NCBI RefSeq assembly: GCF_000153305.1
Contig: NZ_CH724108.1
Span: forward strand, 452,267 to 498,076
DNA length: 45,810 nucleotides
Source of the DNA: Oceanicola granulosus HTCC2516
GTDB lineage: Bacteria > Pseudomonadota > Alphaproteobacteria > Rhodobacterales > Rhodobacteraceae
Direction of reading: 5' to 3'
Shown here: positions 33,952 through 41,961 of the stretch, piece by piece
How the letters are laid out: every line of letters begins with the position of its first letter
How positions within the stretch are numbered: the first letter of the stretch is position 1
Position numbers and translations under genes: made by a program
The notes under the pieces: model-generated
What the model was told of the DNA's origin: nothing
The model's input: the letters and a program-made list of their open reading frames with translations, nothing else
Database searches by the model: none

Positions 33952-34911
33952 GTGGACCCACATGTCGCCATCGTCATTCCCACCTACAACCGCGCGCACC
34001 TGATCGGCGCCGCCGTCGACGCCGCTCTCGCCCAGTCCCACCCGCGCAAGACGGTGGTCGTGGTCGACGATGGCTCGACCGACGACACCCGCGCCGCGCT
34101 CGCCCGGTTCGCCGAGCGGCCCGACTTCCTCTACATCCGCCTCGCCCGCAACGTCGGCACCGCGCAGGCCAAGAACGTCGGCCTCGCCCTCACCGCCCCC
34201 GACGCCTGGACCTTCCACGACAGCGACGACCGCCCGCACCCCGACAAGGTGCTGCTGCAGGCGCGCACCCTCGCGCAGCCCGAGATCGGCGCGCACCCCT
34301 GCCTCAACTGGAAGATGGCCGGCCACGAGCCGAACTCGACGCTGCAGGTCGGCCTCGTGCTGACGCACCACGAGCTGGTCCTGCCCGACGGCCGCCGCGT
34401 CGAGATCCGGCGCGACCTGTCGATCGTCGACGACATCTTCCCCAACCTGCAGATGGGCTCGCGCGTCCCCGGCGAGTGGACCCACATCAACTCGGGACTG
34501 TTCCACGTCTCGCTGTTCCAGCGCCTCGGCGGCTTCTCGGACTGCGTCGAGGAAGACCGCGAGATCCGCAACCGCATCCTGTTCGGCGGCGAGATCGTCT
34601 GGGTGCTGCCCGAGATCCTGCTCACCAAGATCGAGACGGCCGACTCCCTCACCCAGTCGACGGAGTCCGACTACGACAGCGAGCGGCGCAAGCGCGACCG
34701 CGCGGTGGTCTGGGCGCAGGCGGAGAACTGGCGCGCGGGCGGATCGGTCGAGCCGGTGCCCATCGAGTTGGCCGACCTCGAGGTGGCCGAGGTCTGGAAC
34801 CCCGAGCACCTCGCCGTGTCGCCCGCGCTGATGAGCGACGCCACCGCCGCGCGCGTCGCCGCGATCATCGCCGCGCAGGGCGACGGCGGCCTGGGGCTCG
34901 CGGCCCAATGA
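33952..34911 (+). CDS. Glycosyltransferase family 2
   Basis: This is a soluble GT-A transferase of 319 residues. The nucleotide-binding start is VAIVIPTYNRAHLIGAAVDA, VVVVDDGSTDDT is at 35-46, and the metal-binding D90-S-D92 is in FHDSDDRPHP. There are no membrane segments. The acceptor and donor sugars are unknown. The C-terminal extension of about 80 residues after the catalytic core may be an acceptor-binding or partner-binding part. The GTG start has GAGAGGA upstream. Its stop overlaps the next gene start (ATGA). Confidence 0.9.
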   Translation: MDPHVAIVIPTYNRAHLIGAAVDAALAQSHPRKTVVVVDDGSTDDTRAALARFAERPDFLYIRLARNVGTAQAKNVGLALTAPDAWTFHDSDDRPHPDKVLLQARTLAQPEIGAHPCLNWKMAGHEPNSTLQVGLVLTHHELVLPDGRRVEIRRDLSIVDDIFPNLQMGSRVPGEWTHINSGLFHVSLFQRLGGFSDCVEEDREIRNRILFGGEIVWVLPEILLTKIETADSLTQSTESDYDSERRKRDRAVVWAQAENWRAGGSVEPVPIELADLEVAEVWNPEHLAVSPALMSDATAARVAAIIAAQGDGGLGLAAQ

Positions 34912-35939
34912 GCGCGCCGCTCCTCGTCGTCGATCCCGGCTGCCCCGCGCCCTACGACACCGCCGCCCTCGCGAGGGGCGGCATCGGCGGCACCGAGGCG
35001 ACCGTGCTGAAGGTGCTCACCCGGCTCGCCGCCGAGCGCCCCGTCACCCTCGCCCAGGCCGGCCGCGCCGCGCCGCTGCGCAACGGCCTGCTCGGACTCG
35101 CGCCGCTCGCCGAGGCGCTCGACGTGGCCCGCAGCGAGCCGGTGATCGTGGTCATCAACTCGTGGAAGGTCGCGCTGCGGCTGCGCAAGCTGAACCCGTC
35201 GGCGCGGATCCTGATCTGGCTCCACGTCCTGCCCGGAAAGCACAACCGCGACATCGGCCCCCGCCTCAAGGCGGCGCGGATCGAGGTGGTGTGCGTGTCG
35301 GCGAGCCACGAGGAGATGCTGCGCCGCGCGCTGCTCTCGCACCAGCCCGGCCTGCCGCGGCTCTGCCACGTGCACAATCCCGTCGAGGACGACCTGCGCC
35401 CCGACGCCACCCCGCGCGACCGCGACCAGCTGCTGTTCGCGTCCGCGCCGCACAAGGGGCTGGGGCAGGTCTACGAGCGCTTCGCCCGGATGCGCGCGCG
35501 GATCCCGACGCTGAAGCTCTGGGTCGCCGATCCCGGCTACATGCGTTGGGAGGTGCCGGAGCCGCCCGAGGGGGTGGAGGTGCTCGGAGCGCTGCCGCGC
35601 GAGGAGGTGCTGCTGCGGATGCGGCGCAGCCTGTGCCTGTTCTACCCGCAGACGCATTTCGCCGAGACCTTTGGCCTCGTGCTCGCCGAGGCCAACGCGA
35701 CCGGCACGCCGGTCATCGCCCACCACGGCCTCGGGGCCAACGAGGAGGTCGTGTCGAGCGCCGAGCAGGTGTTCGACACCACCGACGACAACGCCCTCGC
35801 CGCCCGGCTCGCCGACTGGCGCGCCGCGCCGCCGGCGGTGACGATGCGCCCCGCCTTCCGCATGAGCGCGGTGCTCGAGGCGTGGCGCAAGACGCTCGCG
35901 CCGGTCCGCGCGGCGCCGCTCGCGATGGCCGCCGAATGA
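34908..35939 (+). CDS. Glycosyltransferase, GT4-like (GT-B fold)
   Basis: This is a retaining GT-B-type transferase of 343 residues. An N-terminal acceptor domain has a Gly-rich loop (ARGGIGGTEATVLKVL) and LIWLHVLPGKHNRDI. The C-terminal donor domain contains the E-x7-E region FAETFGLVLAEANATGTPV at about 250-268. A homologous layout is seen in transferases that build surface glycans. The start is coupled to the preceding gene and the stop to the following one, both by ATGA overlaps. Confidence 0.88.
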   Translation: MSAPLLVVDPGCPAPYDTAALARGGIGGTEATVLKVLTRLAAERPVTLAQAGRAAPLRNGLLGLAPLAEALDVARSEPVIVVINSWKVALRLRKLNPSARILIWLHVLPGKHNRDIGPRLKAARIEVVCVSASHEEMLRRALLSHQPGLPRLCHVHNPVEDDLRPDATPRDRDQLLFASAPHKGLGQVYERFARMRARIPTLKLWVADPGYMRWEVPEPPEGVEVLGALPREEVLLRMRRSLCLFYPQTHFAETFGLVLAEANATGTPVIAHHGLGANEEVVSSAEQVFDTTDDNALAARLADWRAAPPAVTMRPAFRMSAVLEAWRKTLAPVRAAPLAMAAE

Positions 35940-36949
35940 GCCTCGCCCGCGCCCATGCCCCCGCCGCCGCGCCGCGCCTCGCCGGAGCGATCGCCGCGCT
36001 CCACGCCCGGGGCGCGCTCACCCCGCGCGACGAGACTCCCACCGCGCTGGCCGCCCGGCTGATCCGCGTCGCCGAGGACGACCTCTCGCTCGCCCGCCTC
36101 GTCGAGGGCCACGCCAACGCCCTCGCCCTCATCGCCGTCCACGGCACGCCGGAGCAGATCACAAGCGCCCGCGCCGAGGCGGCGCGGGGCCGGCTGTTCG
36201 GCGTCTGGGGCGCCGACGGGGCCGAGCCGGTCGCGCTGCTCGACGGCCGCCTGTCGGGCGGCAAGCGCTTTGCTTCCGGGCTCGGCATCGTGGCGCGCGC
36301 GCTCGTCACCGCCGGCAGCGGCGCGGCGCAGCGGCTGGTGCTGGTCGACGCGACCGACCCCGGCCGGCAGCGGCCCGAGACGTGGGACATGGCCGGGATG
36401 CAGGACACGCTCAGCGGCGACTTCGACTGCGCCGGCCTGCCCGCCCCGGAGGCGGCGCTGATCGGCCCGCCCGGCGCCTACGGGCAGGAGCCGCACTTCG
36501 TCGGCGGGGTCTGGCGGATCGCGGCGGTGCAGCTCGGCGGGGCGCTCGGACTGCTCGGGCAGGTCCGCGACATGCTCGCCGCGCGCGGCCAGCTCGAGGC
36601 GGAGGCCCACATGGCCCGCCTCGCGCCGGTGCTGTTCCGCGCCCTCGCGGCGGGGGAGATGGTCCGCGAGACCGCCGAGGCCGTGGCCGCGCCGGGTGTC
36701 GAGCCCGAGGCCGCCGTCGCCCGCGCCATCGCGGCCCGGCTGCTCACCGAGGAGATCGGCCAGGCCGCCATCGCCGCCGCCGAGCAGAGCGTCGGACTGG
36801 CGATGTTCGCCGCCGACAGCCCCGTCGGGCAGACCGCGCGCGACCTCGCCTGCTACATGCGCCAGGCCGCGCGCGACGCCTTCCTGCAGCGCGCCGCCCG
36901 CCGCCTGTTCGCGGGCGACGCGCCGTTCTCGAACTGGCTCGCATCATGA
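35936..36949 (+). CDS. Acyl-CoA dehydrogenase-like flavoprotein, shortened
   Basis: The 337-residue protein resembles the acyl-CoA dehydrogenase/flavin monooxygenase superfamily. A helical N-terminus is followed by a beta domain (LFGVWGADGAEPVALLDG, then GKRFASGLGIVARALV). The C-terminal four-helix part contains GQTARDLACYMRQAARDAFL. It is shorter than typical 380-400-residue dehydrogenases. I could not find the usual catalytic glutamate segment, nor the complete FAD-binding signature, so the reaction is uncertain. It may oxidise or hydroxylate a glycan or acyl intermediate, or be a non-catalytic relative. It is coupled by ATGA to genes on both sides. Confidence 0.75.
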   Translation: MSLARAHAPAAAPRLAGAIAALHARGALTPRDETPTALAARLIRVAEDDLSLARLVEGHANALALIAVHGTPEQITSARAEAARGRLFGVWGADGAEPVALLDGRLSGGKRFASGLGIVARALVTAGSGAAQRLVLVDATDPGRQRPETWDMAGMQDTLSGDFDCAGLPAPEAALIGPPGAYGQEPHFVGGVWRIAAVQLGGALGLLGQVRDMLAARGQLEAEAHMARLAPVLFRALAAGEMVRETAEAVAAPGVEPEAAVARAIAARLLTEEIGQAAIAAAEQSVGLAMFAADSPVGQTARDLACYMRQAARDAFLQRAARRLFAGDAPFSNWLAS

Positions 36950-37665
36950 GCGAGACCGTCACCGCCCGCCGCGTCTGCGTCGCCGACCTGACCGGCAACG
37001 CGCCCGTCGTCGTGTTCGCGCCGCACCCCGACGACGAGTCGCTCGGCTGCGGCGCGCTGCTCGCCGGGGCGTTCGCCGCCGAGGGCGCGCACGTCATCTG
37101 CCTCACCGACGGTGGCAATTCGCACCCCGGCTCCCGGGCCTGGCCTCGGCAGCGCCTGGCGGAAATCCGGCGGGCGGAGCTGACCGAGGCCGTTGGCTGC
37201 CTCGGCGGCGGCGCATCCGACGTCACCTGGCTCGGCCAGCCCGACGGCGGCATGTGGCAGCTCACCGACCGCTACGACGTCCTCGCCGAGCGCATCGCCG
37301 ATTGCTGCGCCATCACCGGCGCCGCCCGGCTCTTCGCGCCCGCGCCGACCGATCACCACGCCGACCACAAGGCCGCCGCCGACATCGCCCGCCGCGCCGC
37401 GCGGCTGGGCGGCGTCGAGCTGCTGCACTACCCGGTCTGGTCGCGCTGGGACGATCCCGGCTTCCGCACCCACCTGCCCCACCGCGCCGAGCTGCGTCTC
37501 GCCCCCGGCCCGGCCGAGCCCGCCAAGCGCCGCGCCATCGCCGCCCATCGCAGCCAGCTCGGGCAAGTCGTGACAGACGATCCGGAAGGCTTCGTGCTCG
37601 ACGACCGCTTCGTCGAGATGTTCGCGACCGGGGAGGAGCTCTACTTCGAGCCTGCCGATCCATGA
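36946..37665 (+). CDS. PIG-L family N-deacetylase (LmbE-like)
   Basis: This zinc-dependent deacetylase of 239 residues belongs to the family of GlcNAc-PI, mycothiol and bacillithiol N-acetylglucosamine deacetylases. The zinc site shows as APHPDDE (H27, D29, D30) and DHHADH at about 137-142. LTDGGNSHPGS is the substrate loop. In this operon it most likely removes an N-acetyl group from an amino sugar of the product, leaving a free amine. It overlaps the next gene, a NodS-like methyltransferase, by ATGA. Related proteins in other genomes are known as fusions of these two domains. Confidence 0.92.
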   Translation: MSETVTARRVCVADLTGNAPVVVFAPHPDDESLGCGALLAGAFAAEGAHVICLTDGGNSHPGSRAWPRQRLAEIRRAELTEAVGCLGGGASDVTWLGQPDGGMWQLTDRYDVLAERIADCCAITGAARLFAPAPTDHHADHKAAADIARRAARLGGVELLHYPVWSRWDDPGFRTHLPHRAELRLAPGPAEPAKRRAIAAHRSQLGQVVTDDPEGFVLDDRFVEMFATGEELYFEPADP

Positions 37666-38213
37666 ACGCCGTCACCCCCGACCACCTCGCTCGCCTCTAC
37701 AGCGCCACGGACGACCCGTGGAAATTCGCCACCTCGCCCTACGAACAGGCCCGCTTCGACGCCGTCGCCGCCGCGCTCGCCCGGCCGCGCTACGGTTCGG
37801 TGCTGGAGGTCGGCTGCGGCAACGGCGCGCTGGCCCGGCGCATCGCCCCACGGGCCGGCGCCTACACCGGCGTCGACGCCGTCGAGCGCGCGCTCGCGAG
37901 CGCGCGGGTGGCGGTGCCGGAAGGGAGGTTTCACCGTCAGATGCTCCCGGCGGAGCTTCCCGACGGCGACTACGACCTGATCCTGATGAGCGAGATCCTG
38001 TACTTCCTCGACCGCCCCGGCCTCGCCGACCTCGCCGAGCAGATCGACCGGCGCTGGGGCGGGGCCGAACTGGTCTGCGTCAACTGGCTCGGCGACAGCG
38101 GCAACCCGCTGCAAGGCCCCGAAGCCCTCGCCGCCTTCGACGCGGCGCTGACGCGGCCGCTCGCCTGCCTGCGCCCGGGGCCGGACTTTCGCATCGACCG
38201 GAGGCTGCCGTGA
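37662..38213 (+). CDS. NodS-like SAM-dependent methyltransferase
   Basis: This class I methyltransferase of 183 residues has the N-terminal DDPWKFATSPYEQARF at 17-32, which resembles the DPW-x-NPFE-x-KR start of NodS. The SAM motif LEVGCGNGALARR is at 48-60, and MSEILYFLD is motif IV. NodS N-methylates the amine exposed when NodB deacetylates chitooligosaccharides. Here the preceding coupled gene is a deacetylase, so N-methylation of a deacetylated amino sugar is a reasoned guess. The protein is slightly shorter than NodS. Confidence 0.88.
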   Translation: MNAVTPDHLARLYSATDDPWKFATSPYEQARFDAVAAALARPRYGSVLEVGCGNGALARRIAPRAGAYTGVDAVERALASARVAVPEGRFHRQMLPAELPDGDYDLILMSEILYFLDRPGLADLAEQIDRRWGGAELVCVNWLGDSGNPLQGPEALAAFDAALTRPLACLRPGPDFRIDRRLP

Positions 38214-39190
38214 GTACCGTCGTCATCCTCCCCGCCCGCGACGAGGCCGAGCGCATCGGGGCCTGCCTCGCCGCCCTCGCCGCTCAGACCGCCGGGCCGC
38301 CCGAGACGATCCTCGTCGTCAACGGCACGACCGACGACACCGTCGCCGTCGCCCGCCGCACGGCGGGCGAGCTCGGCCTGCCGCTCACCGTCTCCGAGAT
38401 CCCCGCCAGCCCCGGCGGCGTCGGCACCGCGCGCGCGTACGGCGCGGAGATCGCGCTGGCCGCGGGCGCGGAGCGGCTGCTCACCAGCGACGCCGACTGC
38501 CTTGCCGCGCCCGATTGGGTGGCGCGCGCGGAGGCGTGGCTGGCGCGGGTGGACGGGGTCTGCGGCAAGGTGGCGCTGATCGAGGAGGAGGCGGCGCTGC
38601 TGCCGCCGGAGTTCTTCGAGCGCGGCGCGATCGAGCACCAATGGATCACGCTGACGCTCGAGTTCGAGGCCCTGCTCGCGCCCGACCCGCTCAATCCCCA
38701 CCCGCACCACGGCCAGTGCGCCGGGTGCAACCTCGGCGTCACCGCCGAGGCCTACCGCGCCATCGGCGGCTTCGCGCATCGCCCCACCGGGGAGGACCGC
38801 GACCTCGTGCGCCGGCTGCGCCTCGCCGGGCGGCGGGTGCGCCACGCCGACGACGTCGTCGTGCGCGCCTCCTGCCGCCTCGCCGGCCGGGCACCGGGCG
38901 GCATGGCCGAGGCGCTGCGCCACCGCATCGCCACCGAGGCCGCGCCGGTGGATTCCGTGCTGCGCCCGCTGTCGGCGATGATCGAGCGCCACCTCGCGGG
39001 CGACCGCACCTGGCCTCCCGCCGACGCGCCCCCCGGCGGCAGCCTCGCGCGGGCCGCCGCGCACGAGGGCCTGCCTGCCCTCGCCGCCTGCGTCGCCGCC
39101 CTGCGCGCGCTGCCCGATCCCGAGAGCCGCCGCCGCTGGCTCGCCGCGGCGCCGGAGGCGCAGGTTCCCTCTTCCCGCGCGATGCGGTAG
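38210..39190 (+). CDS. Glycosyltransferase family 2
   Basis: This is a GT-A transferase of 326 residues. TVVILPARDEAERIGACLAA is at the N-terminus, NGTTDDT at 39-45, and the DxD in TSDADCLAAPDW at 92-103. CNLGVTAEAYRAIGGF and GEDRDLVRRL complete the catalytic core. It has no membrane segments. A Cys-His-rich stretch (HPHHGQCAGC) before the acceptor loop is unusual and could bind metal. The start is GTG overlapping the methyltransferase stop, with GGAG upstream. It is the last gene of the operon. Confidence 0.9.
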   Translation: MSTVVILPARDEAERIGACLAALAAQTAGPPETILVVNGTTDDTVAVARRTAGELGLPLTVSEIPASPGGVGTARAYGAEIALAAGAERLLTSDADCLAAPDWVARAEAWLARVDGVCGKVALIEEEAALLPPEFFERGAIEHQWITLTLEFEALLAPDPLNPHPHHGQCAGCNLGVTAEAYRAIGGFAHRPTGEDRDLVRRLRLAGRRVRHADDVVVRASCRLAGRAPGGMAEALRHRIATEAAPVDSVLRPLSAMIERHLAGDRTWPPADAPPGGSLARAAAHEGLPALAACVAALRALPDPESRRRWLAAAPEAQVPSSRAMR

Positions 39191-39250
39191 TCAGCCTTCA
39201 GCATTCTCCCGGCCCGCTCCGGCGTGGCCGGCCAGCGATCAGGAGACTTC

Positions 39251-40540
39251 ATGGACTTCATGGCGAAAGCGGCGTCCTTCGTGGGCGGCACGATGGTTCT
39301 GCTGCGGCGGATGGGGGCCCCCGGCCGGCAGGCGGTGGGCCTGGAGCCGGAGATCCCGGAGGCGAAGAAGCAGGGTCTCATGACCCTGAAGATGCCGACC
39401 GCCCGCGGCTGGGACCCGGGCCAGACCCCGACCGCCGCGCCGGGCCTGAAGGTCAACGCGTTCGCCGAGAAGCTCGACCATTGCCGCTGGATCGAGGTGC
39501 TGCCCAACGGTGACGTGCTCGTGGCCGAGGCGCTCAACGAGGCCGGCCCGCCCCGGAGCCTGTTCGACCGCGCCGCGCAGGCGACGATGCGGCGCGCCGG
39601 CGCCATCGGCAAGAGCGCCAACCGGATCTCGCTCTGGCGCGACAGGGACGGCGACGGCATCGCCGAGGAGCGCCACGTCTTCCTCGAGAACCAGCGCCAG
39701 CCCTTCGGCATGGCGCTGGTGGGCGACACCTTCTACGTCGGCAACACCGACGGCATCGTCGCCTTCGACTACACCGAGGGCGCGACCTCGCTCACCGGCC
39801 CGGGCAGGAAGCTCTGCGACTTCAAGCCCGGCGGCCACTGGACCCGCTCGCTGATCGTCTCGCCCGACCGGAGCAAGCTCTACGCCGGCGTCGGCTCGCT
39901 CTCCAACATCGGCGACGACGGGATGGAGGCCGAGGAAGGCCGGGCCTGCATCTGGGAGTACGACATCGCCAGCGGCACCGCCCGGATCTTCGCCGGCGGG
40001 CTGCGCAACCCGGTCGGGGTCGCGTTCGAGCCGACCACCGGCAAGCTCTGGACCGTGGTCAACGAGCGCGACGGCCTCGGCGACGAGACCCCGCCGGACT
40101 ATCTGACCTCGGTGGAGGACGGCGCGTTCTACGGCTGGCCCTACTGCTACTGGGACCGCATCGTCGACGACCGCGTCGAGCAGGACGCGGCCAAGGTCGC
40201 GGCCACGACCAAGCCCGACTACGCGCTCGGCGGCCACACCGCGTCGCTCGGCCTGTGCTGGGTGCCGGAAGGGACGCTGCCGGGGTTCGGCGCGGGGATG
40301 GCGATCGGCCAGCACGGCTCGTGGAACCGCTCGACGCTGTCGGGCTACAAGCTGATCTTCGTCCCGTTCGCCGACGGCCGCCCCTCGGGCGAGCCGCGCG
40401 ACATCCTCACCGGCTTCCTGGCGCCCGACGAGTCGGTCTCCTACGGCCGCCCGGTCGGCGTCCAGGTCGGGCCGGACGGCAAGTCGCTCTTGATGGCCGA
40501 CGACGTCGGCAACGTGATCTGGCGCGTCACCGGGGCGTGA
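39251..40540 (+). CDS. PQQ-dependent sugar dehydrogenase-like protein (sorbosone dehydrogenase family)
   Basis: This is a six-bladed propeller protein of 429 residues related to soluble glucose and L-sorbosone dehydrogenases. The conserved GGHWTRSLIVSPDRSKLY region holds the predicted catalytic histidine. GLRNPVGVAFEP, VNERDGLGDETPPDY and GQHGSWNRS are further family landmarks. These enzymes normally work in the periplasm, but the N-terminus (FVGGTMVLLRRMG) is not a clear signal peptide. No PQQ synthesis genes are in the window. AGGAG precedes the ATG at 39251. An upstream GTG at 39224 is less likely. It is separated from the glycan operon by 60 bases. Confidence 0.87.
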   Translation: MDFMAKAASFVGGTMVLLRRMGAPGRQAVGLEPEIPEAKKQGLMTLKMPTARGWDPGQTPTAAPGLKVNAFAEKLDHCRWIEVLPNGDVLVAEALNEAGPPRSLFDRAAQATMRRAGAIGKSANRISLWRDRDGDGIAEERHVFLENQRQPFGMALVGDTFYVGNTDGIVAFDYTEGATSLTGPGRKLCDFKPGGHWTRSLIVSPDRSKLYAGVGSLSNIGDDGMEAEEGRACIWEYDIASGTARIFAGGLRNPVGVAFEPTTGKLWTVVNERDGLGDETPPDYLTSVEDGAFYGWPYCYWDRIVDDRVEQDAAKVAATTKPDYALGGHTASLGLCWVPEGTLPGFGAGMAIGQHGSWNRSTLSGYKLIFVPFADGRPSGEPRDILTGFLAPDESVSYGRPVGVQVGPDGKSLLMADDVGNVIWRVTGA

Positions 40541-40542
40541 CC

Positions 40543-40695
40543 TTCGCCCGGCCGGGCAGCGCCGTCCCGCCGGGGCGGGTGCGAGCTGCTTGGGATATTC
40601 CCGCAAGCACCGACGTCGCGTTGGCGGACAGACCTTCGCCAGAAGCGCCGCCCCGGGGGGGCGGGACGGCGCTGCCCCGCCGGGGGCCGGGCGGA
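40543..40695. repeat. Long inverted repeat in a convergent intergenic region
   Basis: GGGCAGCGCCGTCCCGCC (40554-40571) has a perfect inverted copy at 40660-40677. Flanking CGCCCGGCC and CGGGGCGG blocks extend the match with small gaps. The 88-nt middle contains TGCTTGGG..CCCGCAAGCA and GGCGG..CGCC hairpins. It fills most of the 208-base gap between the PQQ-enzyme gene and malK, so it may terminate both or be a decayed palindromic element. Confidence 0.75.
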
Positions 40696-40748
40696 ACATG
40701 TGGCAAGCGAAGCGCGAAACTTCGGCGGGGTCGTCCGGCCAGCGCCCC

Positions 40749-41831
40749 TCAAACGGTCAGGCGCTGCTCGGTCTCGGCGTCGAAGAAGCTCAGCCCCTCC
40801 CGGTCCACCGCCAGCGCCGCCGCTTCGGTGGTGTCGTCGGGCATCCGGCCGGGGAGCTTGGCGACGACGCTGGTCTTGCCGAGGCGGAAGGTGAAGTAGC
40901 ACTCCGCGCCGGTATTCTCGACCATCACCGGGGGCACCGTGATGTCGGGCGTCGCGCTGCGCTGGATCCGCTCGGGGCGCACGCCGAGGATCAGCCGCCG
41001 GGGCAGCCGCGCCGCGAGGCCCGCGTGCAGGCTCAGCCGGTGGCCGCCGCCCAGCACCAGCGCCTCGCCCTCGACCTCGGCGGGAATCAGGTTCATCGGC
41101 GGCGCGCCCATGAAATCGGCGACGAAGGTGTTGGCGGGCCGGTCGAAGATCTCCTCGGGCGTCCCGAATTGCTGCACCACGCCGCCCTTCAGCACCACGA
41201 TCCGGCTCGCCAGCGTCATCGCCTCGATCTGGTCGTGGGTGACGTAGACGATCGACGCGCCGGTCGTGCGGTGCACGCGCTTGATCTCGGCGCGCATCTC
41301 CACCCGCAGCTTGGCGTCGAGGTTGGAGAGCGGCTCGTCGAACAGGAACAGCGCCGGATCGCGCACCAGCGCCCGGCCCATCGCCACCCGCTGGCGCTGC
41401 CCGCCCGAGAGCTGGCTCGGCTTGCGCTCCAGCAGGTGGCCGATCTGCAGAAGCTCCGCCACCTCGCGGATGCGCTGCTGCATCGCGTCCTTCGGCACCC
41501 GGCGGATCTTCATGCCGAAGCCGATGTTCTCGCCCACCGACATCGTCGGGTAGAGCGCGTAGGACTGGAACACCATGGCGATGTCGCGGTCCTTGGGCGG
41601 CTCGTTGGTCATGTCGCGCCCGCCGATGAAGAGCTTGCCCGCAGTGATCGGCTCGAGCCCGGCGATGCAGTTGAGCAGCGTGGACTTGCCGCAGCCCGAC
41701 GGCCCGACCAGCACCAGGAACTCGCCGGCGGCCATGTCGATGTCGATCGCCTTCAGCACCTCGACCTCGCCGTAGGACTTGTGCAGCGCCTCGGTGCGCA
41801 TCGGCGCGGCGGAGCGGGTGTCGAGCGGCAT
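40749..41831 (-). CDS. malK: Sugar ABC transporter ATPase MalK/UgpC type
   Basis: This ATPase subunit, a homodimer, powers the divergent MalEFG importer. The 360-residue protein has Walker A GPSGCGKST at 43-51, the Q-loop MVFQSYALYP with Q89, the signature LSGGQRQR at 141-148 and Walker B LFLFDEP at 161-167. A switch His sits in YVTHDQIEAM. A C-terminal MalK/UgpC regulatory OB-like domain (residues about 240-360) includes ILGVRPERI. The long frame upstream lacks homology. GGAGG lies before the ATG at 41831. Confidence 0.93.
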   Translation of the reverse strand: MPLDTRSAAPMRTEALHKSYGEVEVLKAIDIDMAAGEFLVLVGPSGCGKSTLLNCIAGLEPITAGKLFIGGRDMTNEPPKDRDIAMVFQSYALYPTMSVGENIGFGMKIRRVPKDAMQQRIREVAELLQIGHLLERKPSQLSGGQRQRVAMGRALVRDPALFLFDEPLSNLDAKLRVEMRAEIKRVHRTTGASIVYVTHDQIEAMTLASRIVVLKGGVVQQFGTPEEIFDRPANTFVADFMGAPPMNLIPAEVEGEALVLGGGHRLSLHAGLAARLPRRLILGVRPERIQRSATPDITVPPVMVENTGAECYFTFRLGKTSVVAKLPGRMPDDTTEAAALAVDREGLSFFDAETEQRLTV

Positions 41832-41922
41832 CTGACGCCTCCGGGCTGGTGGATCAGGCTCATGTGACAGCATCCGCGCGGGCCGGGCAAGCGGCGGCAT
41901 CCGTCCTGACGCAACGGCGCAC

Positions 41923-41936
41923 CGATAGCGCTTGCA
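41923..41936. promoter_or_regulatory. Candidate LacI-family operator
   Basis: Read on the minus strand the site TGCAAGCGCTATCG matches ten of fourteen bases of the LacI-type palindrome TGCAAGCGCTTGCA, centred on AGCGCT (41927-41932). It overlaps the predicted -35 of malE. No LacI-type gene lies in the window. Confidence 0.45.
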
Positions 41937-41961
41937 GCGCGCGGGCGCAGGCGCATCTAAT
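41932..41961 (+). promoter_or_regulatory. Candidate malE promoter
   Basis: TTGCAG (41932-41937) and TCTAAT (41956-41961) are 18 nt apart. The -10 differs from consensus at one base. The start of malE lies 49 bases further on. Confidence 0.45.
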
